Positions 1-11,533 are shown, numbered from the stretch's first letter. The stretch is 64,000 bases of DNA from Chaetoderma sp. LZ-2023a (GCA_034401795.1 CM067370.1:59746369-59810368); one strand, 5' to 3'. The notes: generated from the letters alone by a model not told the origin. Program-made: numbers and translations.

Positions 1-2
1 TC

Positions 3-1852
3 TGGACTCAGAACCCAAGAGATCCAGATCAAAGGGTGTGTATAGAGGAGGAGATAGACTCCCTCATACAAAAAGAAGCAATTCAGCCGGCGCAAAAGTG
101 CCCGGGCTTCTATTCAACTGTGTTCTTTGTAACAAAAAGCACCGGAGGGTGGAGACCAATTCTCAACCTCAAGCCATTGAACAAGTTCATAGAGACACCC
201 AGTTTCAAGAAGGAGACTGTGAAGTCAGTGTTAGCATGGTTGGAGAAGGGAATGTGGACAGCTTCAATAGATTTGAAGGATGCTTATTTCCACATTCCTA
301 TAGCGAGGAGTTTCCGTCGCTTCCTGAGATTTGCATTCCAGGGCAGACAGTGGGAATTCAGGGTGTTACCCTTCGGAATTTCCATGGCTCCTCGGGTTTT
401 CACCAGAGTGGTTCTTGCGATAACAGCATACCTCCGCAGGAGAAGCATAGCAGTCCACACGTACATAGACGACTGGCTGTTAAAAGCACACAACCGGGAA
501 AGTTTATCACAGACTTAGGCTGGATAATCAATTTCCAAAAATCAGAGCTGACTCCATCCCAGAAGTTTGTTTACCTGGGAATGTTCTTCGATCTAGAGAC
601 AGGATATGTTTATCCTACTCAGGAGAGGGTTCAGATACTCATTTCAGTAATACAGTCAGTGTGCAACAGTCATCATGTCCTGGCACGGGTTTACTGGAGA
701 ATGCTGGGGTTGATGGTTTCTCTGGAACCATTCATTCCTCAGGCGGCCTTACGCAGGCGGCCGCTCCAGTTATTTCTCATGACACAATGGACCCAGAGTA
801 CAGGTTCACTGGACTTACACATGTCAGTGTTGGAGCCTCTAATTCACCACCTTCAGTGGTGGTTGAAGAGGGAGAATCTCTTGGCGGGGGTTATGCTAAC
901 CCCTCCTCACCCTCAGGTAATGATGTATACAGATGCATCGATGGAGGGGTGGGGAGCTTGCCTGGAAGAATCCACGATATCAGGGCTTTGGAATCTGGAA
1001 CAGTCAAAGGAACATATCAATCTACTGGAGTTACGAGCAGTAGTCCTGGGCCTGGAACATTTCTTACAGAAAGTTCAGGGCAAGCGTGTTCTAATTCGAT
1101 CAGACAACTCAACAGTAGAGACTTACATAAACCGCCAGGGCAGAACGAAGTCGCCCAGTCTCTGTATGATGACATGGAAACTGCTTTGTTGGTGCCTGGA
1201 TCACAGGATTACCTTGAAAGCAGTTCATATTCCGGGAAGGTTAAATCTGCTAGCAGACTCATTGAGCCGAAGGATGAGTGTTTTACCGACGGAATGGCAA
1301 CTAAATCAATGTGTGGTGGATCGTCTGTTCGACCACTGGGGGAAACCCAACATAGATTTATTCGCAACGAAGAAGAATGCGAAGATGACGACGTACGTCT
1401 CTCCGATTCCAGATCCAAGCGCTTTCGCAACAGATGCATTAACTATCAGCTGGGTGGGAATGTATGCATACGCATTCCCTTCAGCAATCCTGATTCCAAA
1501 AATTCTTCAGAAAATCAAACAGGAGGAGTGCCAAGTGCTTCTGATCGCCCCAAATTGGCCACGCCGATCATGGTATACGGATCTGCTGGACCTTCTGGTT
1601 CCTCTGCCTCTGATGGACAACATTATCTTCCAGGGCAAGGCCCTTCAGAACAATCCGTCAATGTTCAGATTGACTGCGTGGATGTTGTCAAGGAATCTAG
1701 AATTAAAGAGGGCTTTTCTGAGCAAGCAGCCATGTTTATGGCAAAAGCCAGGAGGGGGTCAACCTCCAGAGCATATAATTATAAAATCAACAGATTTGCA
1801 GAATGGTGCTCAAAAAGATGTATTGATCCAATGGATTCATCTATTCAGGTAG
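3..1852 (+). pseudogene. pol: DIRS pol (RT, RNase H, methyltransferase-like), frameshifted
   Basis: The RT is read in frame 3 up to 518. Fingers/palm text is followed by the LPFG motif near 368-380 and the catalytic YIDD at 462-473. Compared with the complete copy, about 31 bp are missing near 508, which moves the rest of the protein into frame 2. RNase H follows with 'YTDASMEGWGA' near 930 and 'IRSDNST' near 1100. Next comes the 'DLFATKKNAK' to 'LLIAPNWPRRSW' stretch (about 1350-1580), which corresponds to the Dam-like methyltransferase region described for DIRS elements. The frame stops at 1850-1852, inside the overlapping recombinase frame. Unlike the complete copy, it keeps the LPFG block. 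Confidence 0.9.
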
Positions 1853-2688
1853 TAGCTGATTTCCTCTGTCACCTGTATGATGCCTATAGCCTCAAGCCTA
1901 ACTCTATTGCTGGTTATAAATCAGCTTTAATGACAGTTATCCCTTGCTTGGCTAATAGGGGAAGTGATGAAGTAAGTACATTAAATATTACTTAATTAAA
2001 GGCATGGGCAATCTAAGACCAAGGAATCCCCCCTGTGATTCCGTCTTGGAGTTTATCTCTAGTGCTTCAGGTACTAGGTGATAAGCCTTTTGAACCACTT
2101 AGTTCCATTTCTATGAAAATGTTGACTCTTAAAACTGTAATTGCTGCGGCCTCGGCTAGGCGTAGAAGTGAAATTCATGCCTTATCAGCCGAGGCAGACC
2201 GTTTTGTGGTTACAGGGGAAGGCCTTAAGCTTCTACCTAGGATTAATTTCATGGCTAAAAATCAGTCTTTGAAATATCCAGGTCAACCTATTTTTTTACC
2301 AGCTTTAACTAGATATGATCCTAATTCTAAAGCATGGTGTCCAGTCCGAGCATTAAACCGGTACAAACAATGTACTCAGGAATGGCGGACGGACCCGTCA
2401 GCGTTATGGTTGTCATATATTGAACCCCATGGCAGGGCGTCTAAGGACACCATTTCCAGGTGGATTGTAGAGTGTATTCAATTTTGTCATAAATCCGCCA
2501 CAGGTAAACAAGTTGACATAGCCAAGGCTCACAGTGTCCGGGGCGTAGTGGCTTCCACTGCCCTATTTAATGGGGTCCCTGTGGATGACATTATGTCGGT
2601 AGCTCAGTGGCACTGTGAGTCAAGTTTTACAGACCATTATCTCCGTGACACCTCGAATCCTCTCGCCTTATCGATTTTGAAAAAATAA
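1636..2688 (+). pseudogene. DIRS tyrosine recombinase, near-intact with a local double frameshift
   Basis: Role in the family: a tyrosine recombinase that inserts circular DNA into a target without a target-site duplication. Seen: a core-binding region ('AYNYKINRFAEW') is followed by the catalytic domain with the first arginine in 'ASARRRSEIHAL' (about 2150-2185), the H-x-x-R motif in 'AHSVRG' (about 2530), 'QWHCESSF', and the nucleophile tyrosine in 'DHYLRD' (about 2640). Relative to the complete copy there are +2 nt near 1985 and +1 nt near 2030. They create stops at 1993 and shortly after, then restore frame. A 6-nt deletion removes two residues just before the first arginine motif. The frame is open upstream to 661, overlapping pol. 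Confidence 0.88.
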
Positions 2689-3237
2689 TTAGGTGTACAT
2701 TTTTGATGAGGTTTCCTCATTATTTATATATATATCACAATTAATTAATGGGAACAACCACTTATTTGGGACTGCATCAGTCTTCACCACTGGGAAGATG
2801 ATGTCAGCAGCCAAACTCAACAAGGTCAGTCTTGTTTATGTGTTGTTCATTGTTAATTGTATTGTCACGTGACCCTTTGTTATTAACATGGTGATGGTAT
2901 GTGTTTTATATGGTTCATTATTGAGAGTATACGAAAATGGAGCCTTTTCGTCTCTTGTCCTATAGTACATGGCACTTGTACGTAGAGAGCGTATGGGACA
3001 TTGAGGTCATTCAGTCTTCCTCCCAAGAAGAGGGGTGGGAGCGCATATGACATTCGGTCATCTCTCATCCATCGGTTTGTGTTAGCCAATGTTCGCATCT
3101 TATCCTGACTGTGTTTTCACACAGTTTCAGAAGTTTAAGTGCCTTAAACGCAGAAAAGCGCATAGGGAAGAGCTGGTCTTTTGACCTCGCCTCCCTCACG
3201 CCGAATTCCCTGACGAATTCTGGCAATATCAAAGAGT

Positions 3238-3322
3238 ATTAGGGAGGTAAGTATACTCTTGAAGTGAAATAAATGAAATCACGGATTTCTTTTTTCACGA
3301 GAGTTGATACTTACCTCCCTAA
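3238..3322. repeat. Internal complementary region (ICR) of DIRS copy A
   Basis: The left half reads 'AGGGAGGTAAGTATACTCTT' then GAAGTGAAA, the reverse complement of the left terminus seen in copy C at 54308. The right half is the reverse complement of the right terminus at 3540-3604. The centre therefore matches the two element ends joined. Known: DIRS elements carry such a region, and it is proposed to template completion of the circular intermediate. Confidence 0.88.
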
Positions 3323-3388
3323 TACGGACCCGGCCTCTCCACCCCACAGAGGCTCGGTCTTCAGGCTCTTGTAAGTTGCATGGTGTCA

Positions 3389-3604
3389 GCCAATAAATTA
3401 GTCAGAGGAAGTGCTAGTCTGCGCATGCGCGATGGTGGGGCTGGCATCCGCCGGACTTCCCTCTGACTCCCTGCCCAGTAGGGGCACCTAACCTTTTTTA
3501 ATCTGAGTGTTTTATTGAGTGAAAGCCAATATTTAGCAATATCAAAGAGTATTAGGGAGGTAAGTATCAACTCTCTCGTGAAAAAAGAATCCGTGATTTC
3601 GTTT
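3389..3604. repeat. Right inverted terminal repeat of DIRS copy A
   Basis: This is the inverted match of the left terminal repeat of copy C (54308-54500) and near-identical to the right repeats at 61124-61337 and 51751-51953 (inverted). It contains a GCGCATGCGC palindrome. It ends with a right-specific stretch after GGTAAGTATC that is complementary to the ICR, and host sequence starts at about 3605. Confidence 0.85.
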
Positions 3605-4470
3605 ATTCTGATATTGTTATTTGACCTCTGCTTTTTCAACCTTAAGTGTTTCCATTCAACAGATCATTTATATTTCAGGATTGATTAATCCTATTGGAAC
3701 AAAACTTGAATACTTGGTTACCTATAATGTTAGGACGCAGCATGATAACACAGTGATCACAAGGTCAAAAGTCAATGCCACTGTGACAAACAGGAGACAG
3801 GCGAGACATTTAATACCACAGAATTCTTGTTTCCGTATTTTTACTGTGTTTGGACCTAGTTTGGTTTTGTGTGATTTATATCCTGCTTAACCCCAGAATT
3901 GGAAGAATGTTAGTTTTTCAAGTCTTTTAATTTATTACGGCCTTATCCCAGTTTTCAATAGACATTTGATTTGCCAAGTGGGTATACTATTTTAAGCAAT
4001 CCTGACCAGGGTTGGCAATTTCCCGGAAAATACTAGTATTGGCATGGGAAATACCGGGAAATATTGGGAAATACTCAGATTTGAGGTGGCAAGTTTAGAC
4101 ATTTAACCTCATGGATGTCTATCATGCTTAAGAAAACACTGACAAGCTTTAGTAAATATCATCTAGTAACATATGCATAAGTTGCAAACCCATGTATATG
4201 GAACATAATCTTCTAACTGCTAAAGCAACACTACATCCAATGAAATACCATTATAATTTTATGAGTTATGACTGGATTTTTGACAGTAAATCAGTGTCTA
4301 TAAATCTGCTTGGAGTTCAGTAGATCTATACAATTATCTAGCCAATAATAAAAGGCTTTGACTGCTGTCAGAACATGCAATGTAAACTTACTTCTGAGGT
4401 CTGTATCTATTGCTGTGTACTTACTTTAACCCTTTTAACACTAAATTAGCAGACCATTAGTAGACCGAGA

Positions 4471-4549
4471 CTATTTTTGAAAATTTACCACTGGAATGAC
4501 TGGCTTGATAACTGAGCCAGCCATTCCAGTAATACAGTTTCAAAAATAG
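4471..4549. repeat. Foldback (palindromic) element copy
   Basis: The arms contain TTTACCACTGGAATGACTGG and its imperfect complement CCAGCCATTCCAGTAATA, flanked by further complementary CTATTTTTGAAA / TTTCAAAAATAG. The same hairpin recurs at 36440-36503 and 37036-37162, and as a half copy near 37330-37375. Confidence 0.75.
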
Positions 4550-4929
4550 CCTCTGGATCTGCAAATAGATATTTTCTAGGAGATAATTGAAATTTGCTTG
4601 AACAAATTTGAGTGATAAAAGGTTAAATAACTAATTCACTCTCTGGGATGTCATTATATCTAAGTTAGTGCTATGATGACTGAATACATTTCATTCTGAA
4701 GTTGCAGAAATGTTAAAATCTTAATTGCTATTTAAAGGGGAAATCTACAGAATAGGTTGAAAATAATGTGAAAGTCTGTGTTTGCAATCAGTCATATTGT
4801 AACATGTAATAAGTGTATAAATACTAAATAGTACATAATATTAGTACATAATCATATATAACAGAATGAAGTGTTGTCATCTCAATCAAGTAATCCCCAA
4901 TTAGACACCTTGCTGTCCTTCCATTGTGA

Positions 4930-5490
4930 GACAATATCACACATGTATATGAGCTGAGTCTGACAGACAGCCTAGCTGAACATCATAGGAAATTCTGGTT
5001 CAGCTTATATCTTAAGTTTTTCATTGGTGTATTAATACAATGTCATATGCAGGTGCATCACATCTCAAAGGTATGTCAGGATGACCTACTTTTCACAGTT
5101 CACTGAATATTGTAGAAACTTTGTCCGGACTGTAATTTCAAATTTTTTGTGTATGATAACCAATATTGGTCAATTGATGAATTGTAGCCTAAAGGCATGT
5201 CATGTATTGAAAGTACACGTAGGTCAGTACCTATGACCTACCTTTCATTGTTCACCGAGTATCATAAAAAATTCTTGTCGTATATAGTGACCAGAATTGG
5301 TGTATGGTTGCATCTTGGGCTAAAGTTGTGTTGTGTATCATAAGTTGATCACTGCGACTTACTTTTCAAATAAATTGTTGTCATGTCTGAATTCTCAACA
5401 CTATTCCATGTATGGCCACCAAATTTGTGGTATGGCTGTATCTTAAGCTAAAGGCATGAGGTGTATCAAAGGGTCTGTACTATCACATAA
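4930..5490. repeat. Degenerate tandem satellite, period about 150 bp
   Basis: Phrases such as 'GACCTACTTTTCA', 'CATCTTGGGCTAAAG' / 'TATCTTAAGCTAAAG' and 'GGCATG(A/T)(G/C)(G/A)TGTAT' recur three to four times at roughly 150-bp spacing. The units are heavily diverged, so only the periodic pattern is supported. Confidence 0.5.
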
Positions 5491-6091
5491 CATTACAGAA
5501 CAATTTTATTCACAGTGGTGCAGTGATATCCATGTGATGCATTGCACCGCTAAAATATTAGTTTTTGGGGTTTTTTTTAAAATATGCAAATAATATATTT
5601 AATTTTAACTAAATGTACAAAAGCATCATGGCATGCTTTGATCCTTTTGTGTTTGGGTTCCTCATTAAGTACAGTTTAGCTGTTTACAGTATATTGGCAA
5701 CAAATCTGGTCAAGATTACCATCTCCACCACCACAAAATATGGCAGTGTGGTTACAGATTCATATCCATAGAGAGCATTGTCAAATTTTGATCAGCTTTT
5801 TATTGAACATTCATATTGATCAAACTTCTATTATAATACTGTTTGAGGTCAATATATACTTCTAGATGTACAGTGTATAAAATTAAGTTACATCATTGTT
5901 GTGATGGTAAATTTAGAATAGACATACCTATTTTAGCTCTACAGACCACGTATGATACACTCAGTATGGTGTAAGACCTATTCTACTTATCCTGGTGAAA
6001 CTAATAACCGTATTATTGTTAAATTACATTAACTTATGTCTTGCAACATATAGTTACTCTAAGTGTTGCTGTTATTCAATCTTGTGTACAG

Positions 6092-6655
6092 GTGATTGTG
6101 ATAGACAGAGGCTGCATCGCTGAGCAGGGCACACATGATGAGCTATTAGCTAAAGATGGAGTCTACAAGAAGCTTGTTCTAAGACAGCTTACCGCTGGTG
6201 TATCATCAGGTGTAGCATTGAATCAAATCACAGGAATGGTAGTGCATGAATCAACATCAAGAAGTTCAAGTCCAGAGACACAGATTTTGCATGAGTTTAC
6301 TATTTCCCCCTTAAAAACTCACTTGGATGAGGGAAATGCTACCAGCAATACAATAACATTTATAACTGACATCCCACCGGGAACAAAAACAGAGGTTGGA
6401 ATTCATATAGAAAGGTATTCTCCTAGCCCCAAAAATAATAATGCATTAACTGATGCTGATGGATTCAGTTGTTCTAGTAGTTCTGGTGAAACTATAGCGA
6501 GCAAGTCCATGGAAGCGGAGGCACTAAGAATACAAGAGCAGCCGCATGTATCCAGAGATAGCAATATACAGGAAGATAGAGCTGTCGATTCTGAGGTCTA
6601 TTTATCTTGCAGTAGTAATGATGATTTGTTAGCAAAAAAAAGTGAAGATTTCTGA
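6092..6655 (+). CDS. ABCB-type ABC transporter, C-terminal exon with long serine-rich tail
   Basis: An acceptor (TTGTGTACAG) precedes phase-0 coding sequence that starts VIVIDRGCIAEQGTHDELLA and continues through KDGVYKKLVLRQL. This is the segment after the H-loop that closes the nucleotide-binding domain of ABCB exporters such as ABCB8/9/10 and TAP-like proteins. ATP binding and hydrolysis would drive transport across an intracellular or plasma membrane. Walker A, signature and Walker B exons are not in the window. After the conserved part, about 150 residues follow that are rich in Ser, Thr, Asp and Glu. Most ABCB half-transporters end sooner, so this tail is lineage-specific or a retained reading frame. 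The TGA stop is at 6653-6655. I cannot assign the exact ABCB member. Confidence 0.85.
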   Translation: MIVIDRGCIAEQGTHDELLAKDGVYKKLVLRQLTAGVSSGVALNQITGMVVHESTSRSSSPETQILHEFTISPLKTHLDEGNATSNTITFITDIPPGTKTEVGIHIERYSPSPKNNNALTDADGFSCSSSSGETIASKSMEAEALRIQEQPHVSRDSNIQEDRAVDSEVYLSCSSNDDLLAKKSEDF

Positions 6656-6893
6656 TATAATTGCCGTCCTTTAACTGTAGTCCATCTCACGATTCTACTC
6701 TATGACAATCTCTAGTCCCACCATTATTCAGATAGAAACCTTGCCCACCCCACCCCCAAATCAGGTATAGCAAATTCTTAAGGTAACTGGCCCACCTCGG
6801 ACAGAATATTGATATACCTGTCCTAATAGTTCACCGTCATGAGTAGCAGAAAGTCGTTACTATGTCAAACAATATCGCATGTTAATTGGCATA

Positions 6894-6899
6894 AATAAA
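6894..6899 (+). terminator. Candidate polyadenylation signal AATAAA
   Basis: A canonical AATAAA lies about 240 bp after the ABC transporter stop codon in AT-rich 3' flanking sequence. No other AATAAA is closer. This is inferred from position only. Confidence 0.4.
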
Positions 6900-7229
6900 A
6901 TGCTGGTTCTTTAAAATAGGTGCCTTTGACTATCTTTTCTAAATAACTAGTATTTGTTAGCCCGAAAAGAAATCTCATGGGAACTGTGTAACTATATATG
7001 ATTGTTATGCATGATTTATGTATTGTACTACGATATTTCTATTAACCCTTTAAAGCATTATACCCCAAATCTGAATCTTAAGACAATCATACAGGTAAGT
7101 TGCTAAGTATTTAAAACTAAGACTGGACTGATTTCCATTTATGATAATATGTTACATTGTAAATGATTTTTCATATTTGGTCATTTGCTATTAAAGCGGT
7201 ACTACAGCTTGTGCAGATTTCCGACAATG

Positions 7230-7470
7230 GAGGAATCCAGTATTAGCTATGCCCTGCCCATCTGTAGCTAAGCTCCACCCACACTGCGCATGTGTGGGGA
7301 ATTGATCGATCGATCCGTGAACTCCTTCCTTGACTCAATTTCCAGAAAACTATACAGGTACGCTATTTAGTATTTTGTAACTAATTTGATTGTGTGCTGT
7401 TGCTGCCTATTCAACAGCTTCTTTATTAAGTAGTAAAGACATACAATTCATACAGCAACACTTGTCTATG
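7230..7470 (+). repeat. M1 dispersed element, copy 1
   Basis: It shares 'TTAGCTATGCCC', 'TAGCTAAGCTCCACCCACAC', the GATCGATCGATC block, 'TTTCCAGAAAACTATACA' and 'ACTAATTTGA...GTGCTGTTGCTGC' with 16562-16800, 22848-23120 and (inverted) 50022-50200. The other copies have the second palindrome arm, which is missing here. It is probably a non-autonomous element. Confidence 0.7.
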
Positions 7471-8164
7471 ATCAATTAAGCGTTCGTGACGAACCTATCT
7501 ACGTCATTCATGACATTTAATTATAACATCAAAATACACATCATGTAGTCGATTATGACATCATATGATTGATGGATAAACTGTAAAGGCCCATTGCATT
7601 GAAGGAAAGGACCAGGAATCTATCAAAAGGCTGTTGATTGATAACCATATTTATCATATAAACAAGCCTTCTAGCCCGTTCCATATTTTTCAATATGAGC
7701 ATACATGCCATATTCAACGGAGTATTTTCATTGGCTGTTGGGTGCGCAACCCATTTAAATTGACCGATTAAAACATTGATTGATGTGAGTGTGACGCATA
7801 GAGATTACTACGCGGTACTGTTTTACTACGATTTGTTTACTATGATTTGTCATTCATGAAACATCATCGCAAAATGTCATCGTTTGACAGTTTATCAGTC
7901 GGCAGCGAAGTAACGATTGATGGCCGTGGCTATAGTTTTCAATGACCAGTTAAAATACTATTTAATGGCTGACATCACCAGATTTTGTGTTTGTCACTAT
8001 ATTTTGCTGCACGTTCAGTATCTGTTCTCAAGTAGTGGTGTGTCACAGCGGTGGTATCGAGTTCACGAAAGTCAACAATGAGAAATCAGATAAAAGTCAC
8101 ATCAGCAACTATTGGCAAATATTTCAAAATTACAGTTTATATGATAAATAAAATCTCAAACTCT

Positions 8165-8281
8165 GTCACTTTTCATATCACTATTATGAACCTCATTGAA
8201 AATTATCAATTTTGCACTCGCTAGAGCTTGTGCAAATTGATAATCTTCAACTCGGTCCATAATAGTGATATGAAAAGTGAC
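8165..8281. repeat. Long hairpin (inverted repeat, ~50-bp arms)
   Basis: GTCACTTTTCATATCACTAT at the left end is exactly mirrored by ATAGTGATATGAAAAGTGAC at the right end. The arms continue with AAAATTATCAATTTTGCAC / GTGCAAATTGATAATCTT around a short central TCGCTAGAGC. It could be a foldback element or a structured transcript. Confidence 0.85.
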
Positions 8282-8299
8282 CTCGTTCCAGATTCTCTA

Positions 8300-8905
8300 T
8301 ATAGTAATTAAACCATAACCACCAGTAAAAACAGAAATAAATCGGAATAATTTGAAAAAAGTAGCTACACACCATTGATGTCTCAGGAGAAACCAGTTAG
8401 TAACGCAGTTTGGCCTACATTCTTTGGTGTATGCCTAACGAATATATAATATCCTTTACAGCCGGTCATATAATCTTGGTTATATAAAGTTTATATATTC
8501 ACGCTAAGCTTATTATCCTTACAGGTAAAATACTGTATAATTTTAAAACAATTTGACTGAAAGCCATTGTTTCCAGGGACAGGACCTACTTTGTCACACA
8601 AATTTCAAAATATTTAGTATGCATCATGTTATGACCGTGGAAACCAGCAGTGTAGTTTGAAAACATTTTTGACCGAAACTCGTTGCATCCACAAGAAATA
8701 GTGACTTTCAAATACGTTTTCAAAATGATCAACAGTGAATTAACTGATAATTGCTCTATATCGGTGCCTATAGAGAATGGTATTCTACCGCTTATGAAGC
8801 TATATTCAGGTATGCTTGCTTTTGTTATATTCAGGTATACGGTACTTGCACACAGCTGACAAACGACTCAGCTCGTAGGACCAGCAATGTTGGTTGCCAG
8901 TTATG
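8300..8905 (+). repeat. M2 dispersed repeat, copy 1
   Basis: Collinear in inverted orientation with 35941-36405. Shared landmarks are ATAACCACCAGTAAAAA, CTACAGCC/GGTCATATAATCT, AACAATTTGACTGAAAGCC, GGAAACCAGCAGTGTAGTTT and TATCGGTGCCTATAGAGAAT. This copy is longer because of small insertions after 8800. Confidence 0.75.
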
Positions 8906-10127
8906 CATTACTAGAGCTAGTAAATGTTGTTTCTCAAATTATTCCGATTCATTTCCAGTTTTTTTACTGGCGTAGTATATTTAATGTTGTATGAAATTAA
9001 CAATAAACATCATTTGATAGTTTCCCTTTACCTTCCTTTCATATACCATTTACAGTCGTTATTTAAATATGTGATAGATTAATTAAATTTGTATTCACTG
9101 ATGAGGCGTATGATGTCATAGGTTGCTGTCATCCAATGCTATTTCAATAAAATTGCTAATTGCGTTTTATAAGGGGTTTCTCTGGAATATATAAACTATA
9201 TTTGCGGAAATGTTGAAGAATATATGATAGCAGTACTTTGTCTGATTTCTCTGATGGTGCCGATTTTGGCATCAACTTTGGCTCTTGAGATAAATGAATG
9301 ATGCGATAAAATAGGCATATCAGTACAATTGTACAAATCTTACCATCTTACGCCTATGCCTAATGTATGCCTTATATCTATCATTGCCAGAGTAAAATTA
9401 TTAATTGGGGCCGCCTAAATATTGCGCGTACTTTAATAAACATTGTTTATTTCATCAAAATTAATCCAAATTTTGACATAAAATCAAAGAATATATATAG
9501 CAAATAGAAATTCTGGGATTTATCAGCTACCGCTTGTCTCCCTTTGTATGACGAGTTTAGGTCGTTACTCGAGTAGCGCGATGATGCTAATATTAGTATC
9601 CGGGTAGAGACTTGCTCAATCCACATATATAGGAAGGAGTTTCGAGTAGCTACGAGAGTGACGGCGTAAACTCGTCCTATTGTGGAAGCTGATTAATACT
9701 CGGTAGAATCATCTGCATTTTACGGACCTAAAATACTGGACATATATATATATATATATATGTGTAACCGCGTATTATACATTCAATCCGATCCACATAT
9801 TTGGTACCCGTTAAAATAACTTTCCGTTGATAGTTGTATCATACAAGGAAGTGACATAACTTGGATGGTATTTCCGCGAAGTTATTGCAAAATTTCATTT
9901 CAAATCTCGTTTTATTTAACATTTATACGTTATTTAACTCAAAGTTCTTTTTATTTACACAAGCTGCTGAAATTTGGATGCGACTTCTATTAGATACATT
10001 TGCTGGTTTTTTTTATTCACAATGATTTAACAAAATACATACATTGCTGTCTGACTGGTCATCACATTTACCGGTCATCGAAGACGATTCTCGGACAAGT
10101 CCGGACAATATGGACATTTTTGAAGCC

Positions 10128-10169
<42 letters not shown>

Positions 10170-10531
10170 ATGTCGATAGCACTATCACCAGTAGAGATAT
10201 GACCATCCAAATGCATGCACTCCTGTCTTCAGAGTGCCATTTCATGGTTCTTGTCGGATGAGAGTCAACCTATGACGTCGTGGGTTTAATTAACTCGCAG
10301 AAAATTATAGTAACATAGCATTTTTTAAGACAATTTTAATCAGACTTATATATAAATGTCGCAGGAAATTTTTACACATTAGCTTAAATATGGGCTCTAC
10401 TATAGAACTGCGTGTTCTATGCAGATGGTGACCTTTCTTGTGTTCATCTTTAAAATTCTTATAAATTAAGAAACGACAGGAATTTTATATAAATTTGCTA
10501 GTTTAGTGCACTTTAACTAATTAGAAGTGTG
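8906..10531. other. AT-rich non-coding stretch with TA microsatellites
   Basis: No gene was recognised. It holds (AT)n tracts at 9742-9761 and 10132-10164 and otherwise unremarkable AT-rich DNA. The short open frames here are low-complexity. Confidence 0.5.
10132..10164. repeat. (AT)n microsatellite
   Basis: About 33 bp of uninterrupted alternating A and T. A second tract of about 20 bp lies at 9742-9761. Confidence 0.95.
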
Positions 10532-10728
10532 TACTGTATTTCGCTTATTTGAAGACCATGCTCTAATAGAAGCCCATCTCCTAACTTTGACATCTCAGCT
10601 CTAATTATTTCTTAGCAGTTTCAAAACGCCAAAAATCTATTAGAAACCCACCCCCTAACTCAGCAGTTTGTATCGTGGAAAAAAATTAAAGAAATTTGTA
10701 AGAATAGCATGCATAATAATAACAATTA

Positions 10729-10803
10729 TTTACTACTATGTATCTCGTAAATAAATTTATTAGCTCCTACACAGATATCAGATATAATAACTATTAAACT
10801 CTT
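10729..10803. repeat. Ngaro B2 repeat
   Basis: A direct copy of 11088-11183: TTTACTACTATGTATC(T/C)CGTAAATAAATTTATTAG, then the TACACAGATATCAGATATAAT block and AACTATTAAACTCTTG. The other copy has an extra duplication of ACACAGATATCAGATATAAT. Confidence 0.85.
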
Positions 10804-10916
10804 GTGAGATAGACAGAGATTTATTCTGTCATTCAGTTCCTTCACACAATTCGACCATACATTATAAACATTACTTTCAGCTATGTATCATATAATAATG
10901 GGAGGGTGGGCGGGAT

Positions 10917-11084
10917 AGCATCAATAATAATCAAATGATTCAAACAACAGAATGATCTCTTGTGCCCGTACCTTACCGGCACCTCGTATATACAACTTGT
11001 CTACCAGGCCTCCCGACCAATCACAGCCTGGCTGTGTTATCGGGCCATAGTCATTATATCACCATCATGCCGGAGCTAATACCA
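10917..11084. repeat. Ngaro A2 repeat
   Basis: A direct repeat of 15223-15392, about 168 bp with roughly ten differences. It starts AGCATCAATAATAATCAA and ends GCCGGAGCTAATACCA. It directly abuts the B1 repeat, as expected for B1-A2-B2 read on the minus strand. Confidence 0.88.
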
Positions 11085-11087
11085 TTT

Positions 11088-11183
11088 ATTTACTACTATG
11101 TATCCCGTAAATAAATTTATTAGCTCCTACACAGATATCAGATATAATACACAGATATCAGATATAATAACTATTAAACTCTT
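11088..11183. repeat. Ngaro B1 repeat
   Basis: A direct copy of 10729-10803 with an internal 20-bp tandem duplication (ACACAGATATCAGATATAAT twice). It lies immediately downstream of the recombinase C-terminus on the minus strand. Confidence 0.85.
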
Positions 11184-11186
11184 GAT

Positions 11187-11429
11187 TCAAAACACTAAAT
11201 TCTTAGTGACCGTGAGCAACCGATCATGGGATGGCTGACCGTAATGAGCGACCATCGCCTCAGATTTCCACCTCCCATGTTTTTTAATCAGCCGGCTATC
11301 TACGACGTTATTTTCGGCAGCCGTTGTACCGCCATGCATCAATGAATGCAATGTAAAACCATGCTTATTATGGCCTATAACCACCCTTAATACATGCCTA
11401 AATTCCTCCCTAAGCAATGAATAATTCAT
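11187..11429 (-). pseudogene. Ngaro tyrosine recombinase, C-terminal fragment
   Basis: Residues read FTLHSLMHGGTTAAENN, then LIKKHGRWKSEAMVAHYGQ. This matches the end of Ngaro/DIRS recombinases, where H-x-x-R precedes GRWKS and the nucleophile tyrosine. Here the H-x-x-R arginine is replaced by Met (HSLM), which should abolish strand cleavage. The tyrosine in 'AHYGQ' is present. The amino-terminal two thirds of the recombinase were not found between this fragment and the RNase H end at 12317. Confidence 0.8.
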
Positions 11430-11533
11430 CGGTTTATTAACCCTACATAGTTTTTCTCGACCTACTACATTTCTAAATAAGAATTAAATTTGTGCTATGC
11501 TAGCATGATGTATATAATCTTGCAATACACAAT

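Larger units (their letters stand above)
1..3604 (+). mobile_element. DIRS retrotransposon copy A, 3' part (5' end outside window)
   Basis: Seen: reverse transcriptase, RNase H, methyltransferase-like region and tyrosine recombinase in that order, then an untranslated tail, an internal complementary region (3238-3322) and a terminal repeat ending at about 3604. The tail (2690-3230) is collinear with that of the complete copy at 54308-61337. Known: this gene order, a tyrosine recombinase instead of an integrase, and an internal region complementary to the termini define the DIRS1-like order. Both coding frames are damaged, so this copy cannot be autonomous. The left end lies upstream of the window. 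The right end is placed by matching the ICR, and no target duplication is expected for this class. Confidence 0.93.
3605..6091. other. Non-coding region upstream of the ABC transporter exon (probable intron)
   Basis: I found no convincing exon here, although the acceptor at 6091 requires one upstream. The stretch holds a single inverted monomer of the ~190-bp satellite also seen at 42075-42780 (3868-3912), a microrepeat of 'GGGAAATA' near 4025-4075, a foldback element (4471-4549) and a degenerate satellite (4930-5490). The 89-codon open frame at 3621-3890 looks like repeat-derived chance sequence. Confidence 0.5.

Noticed and set aside
284..493. Minus-strand open frame across the RT of copy A
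   Set aside because: It is the antisense shadow of conserved RT codons; the same shadow appears at 57985-58221 in copy C.
3621..3890. Plus-strand 89-codon open frame
   Set aside because: It has no recognisable motif, crosses the edge of a satellite monomer and has no splice or start support.
7200..10000. CRISPR-like or phage features
   Set aside because: The organism is an animal; the repeats here are microsatellites and dispersed elements without regular spacers.
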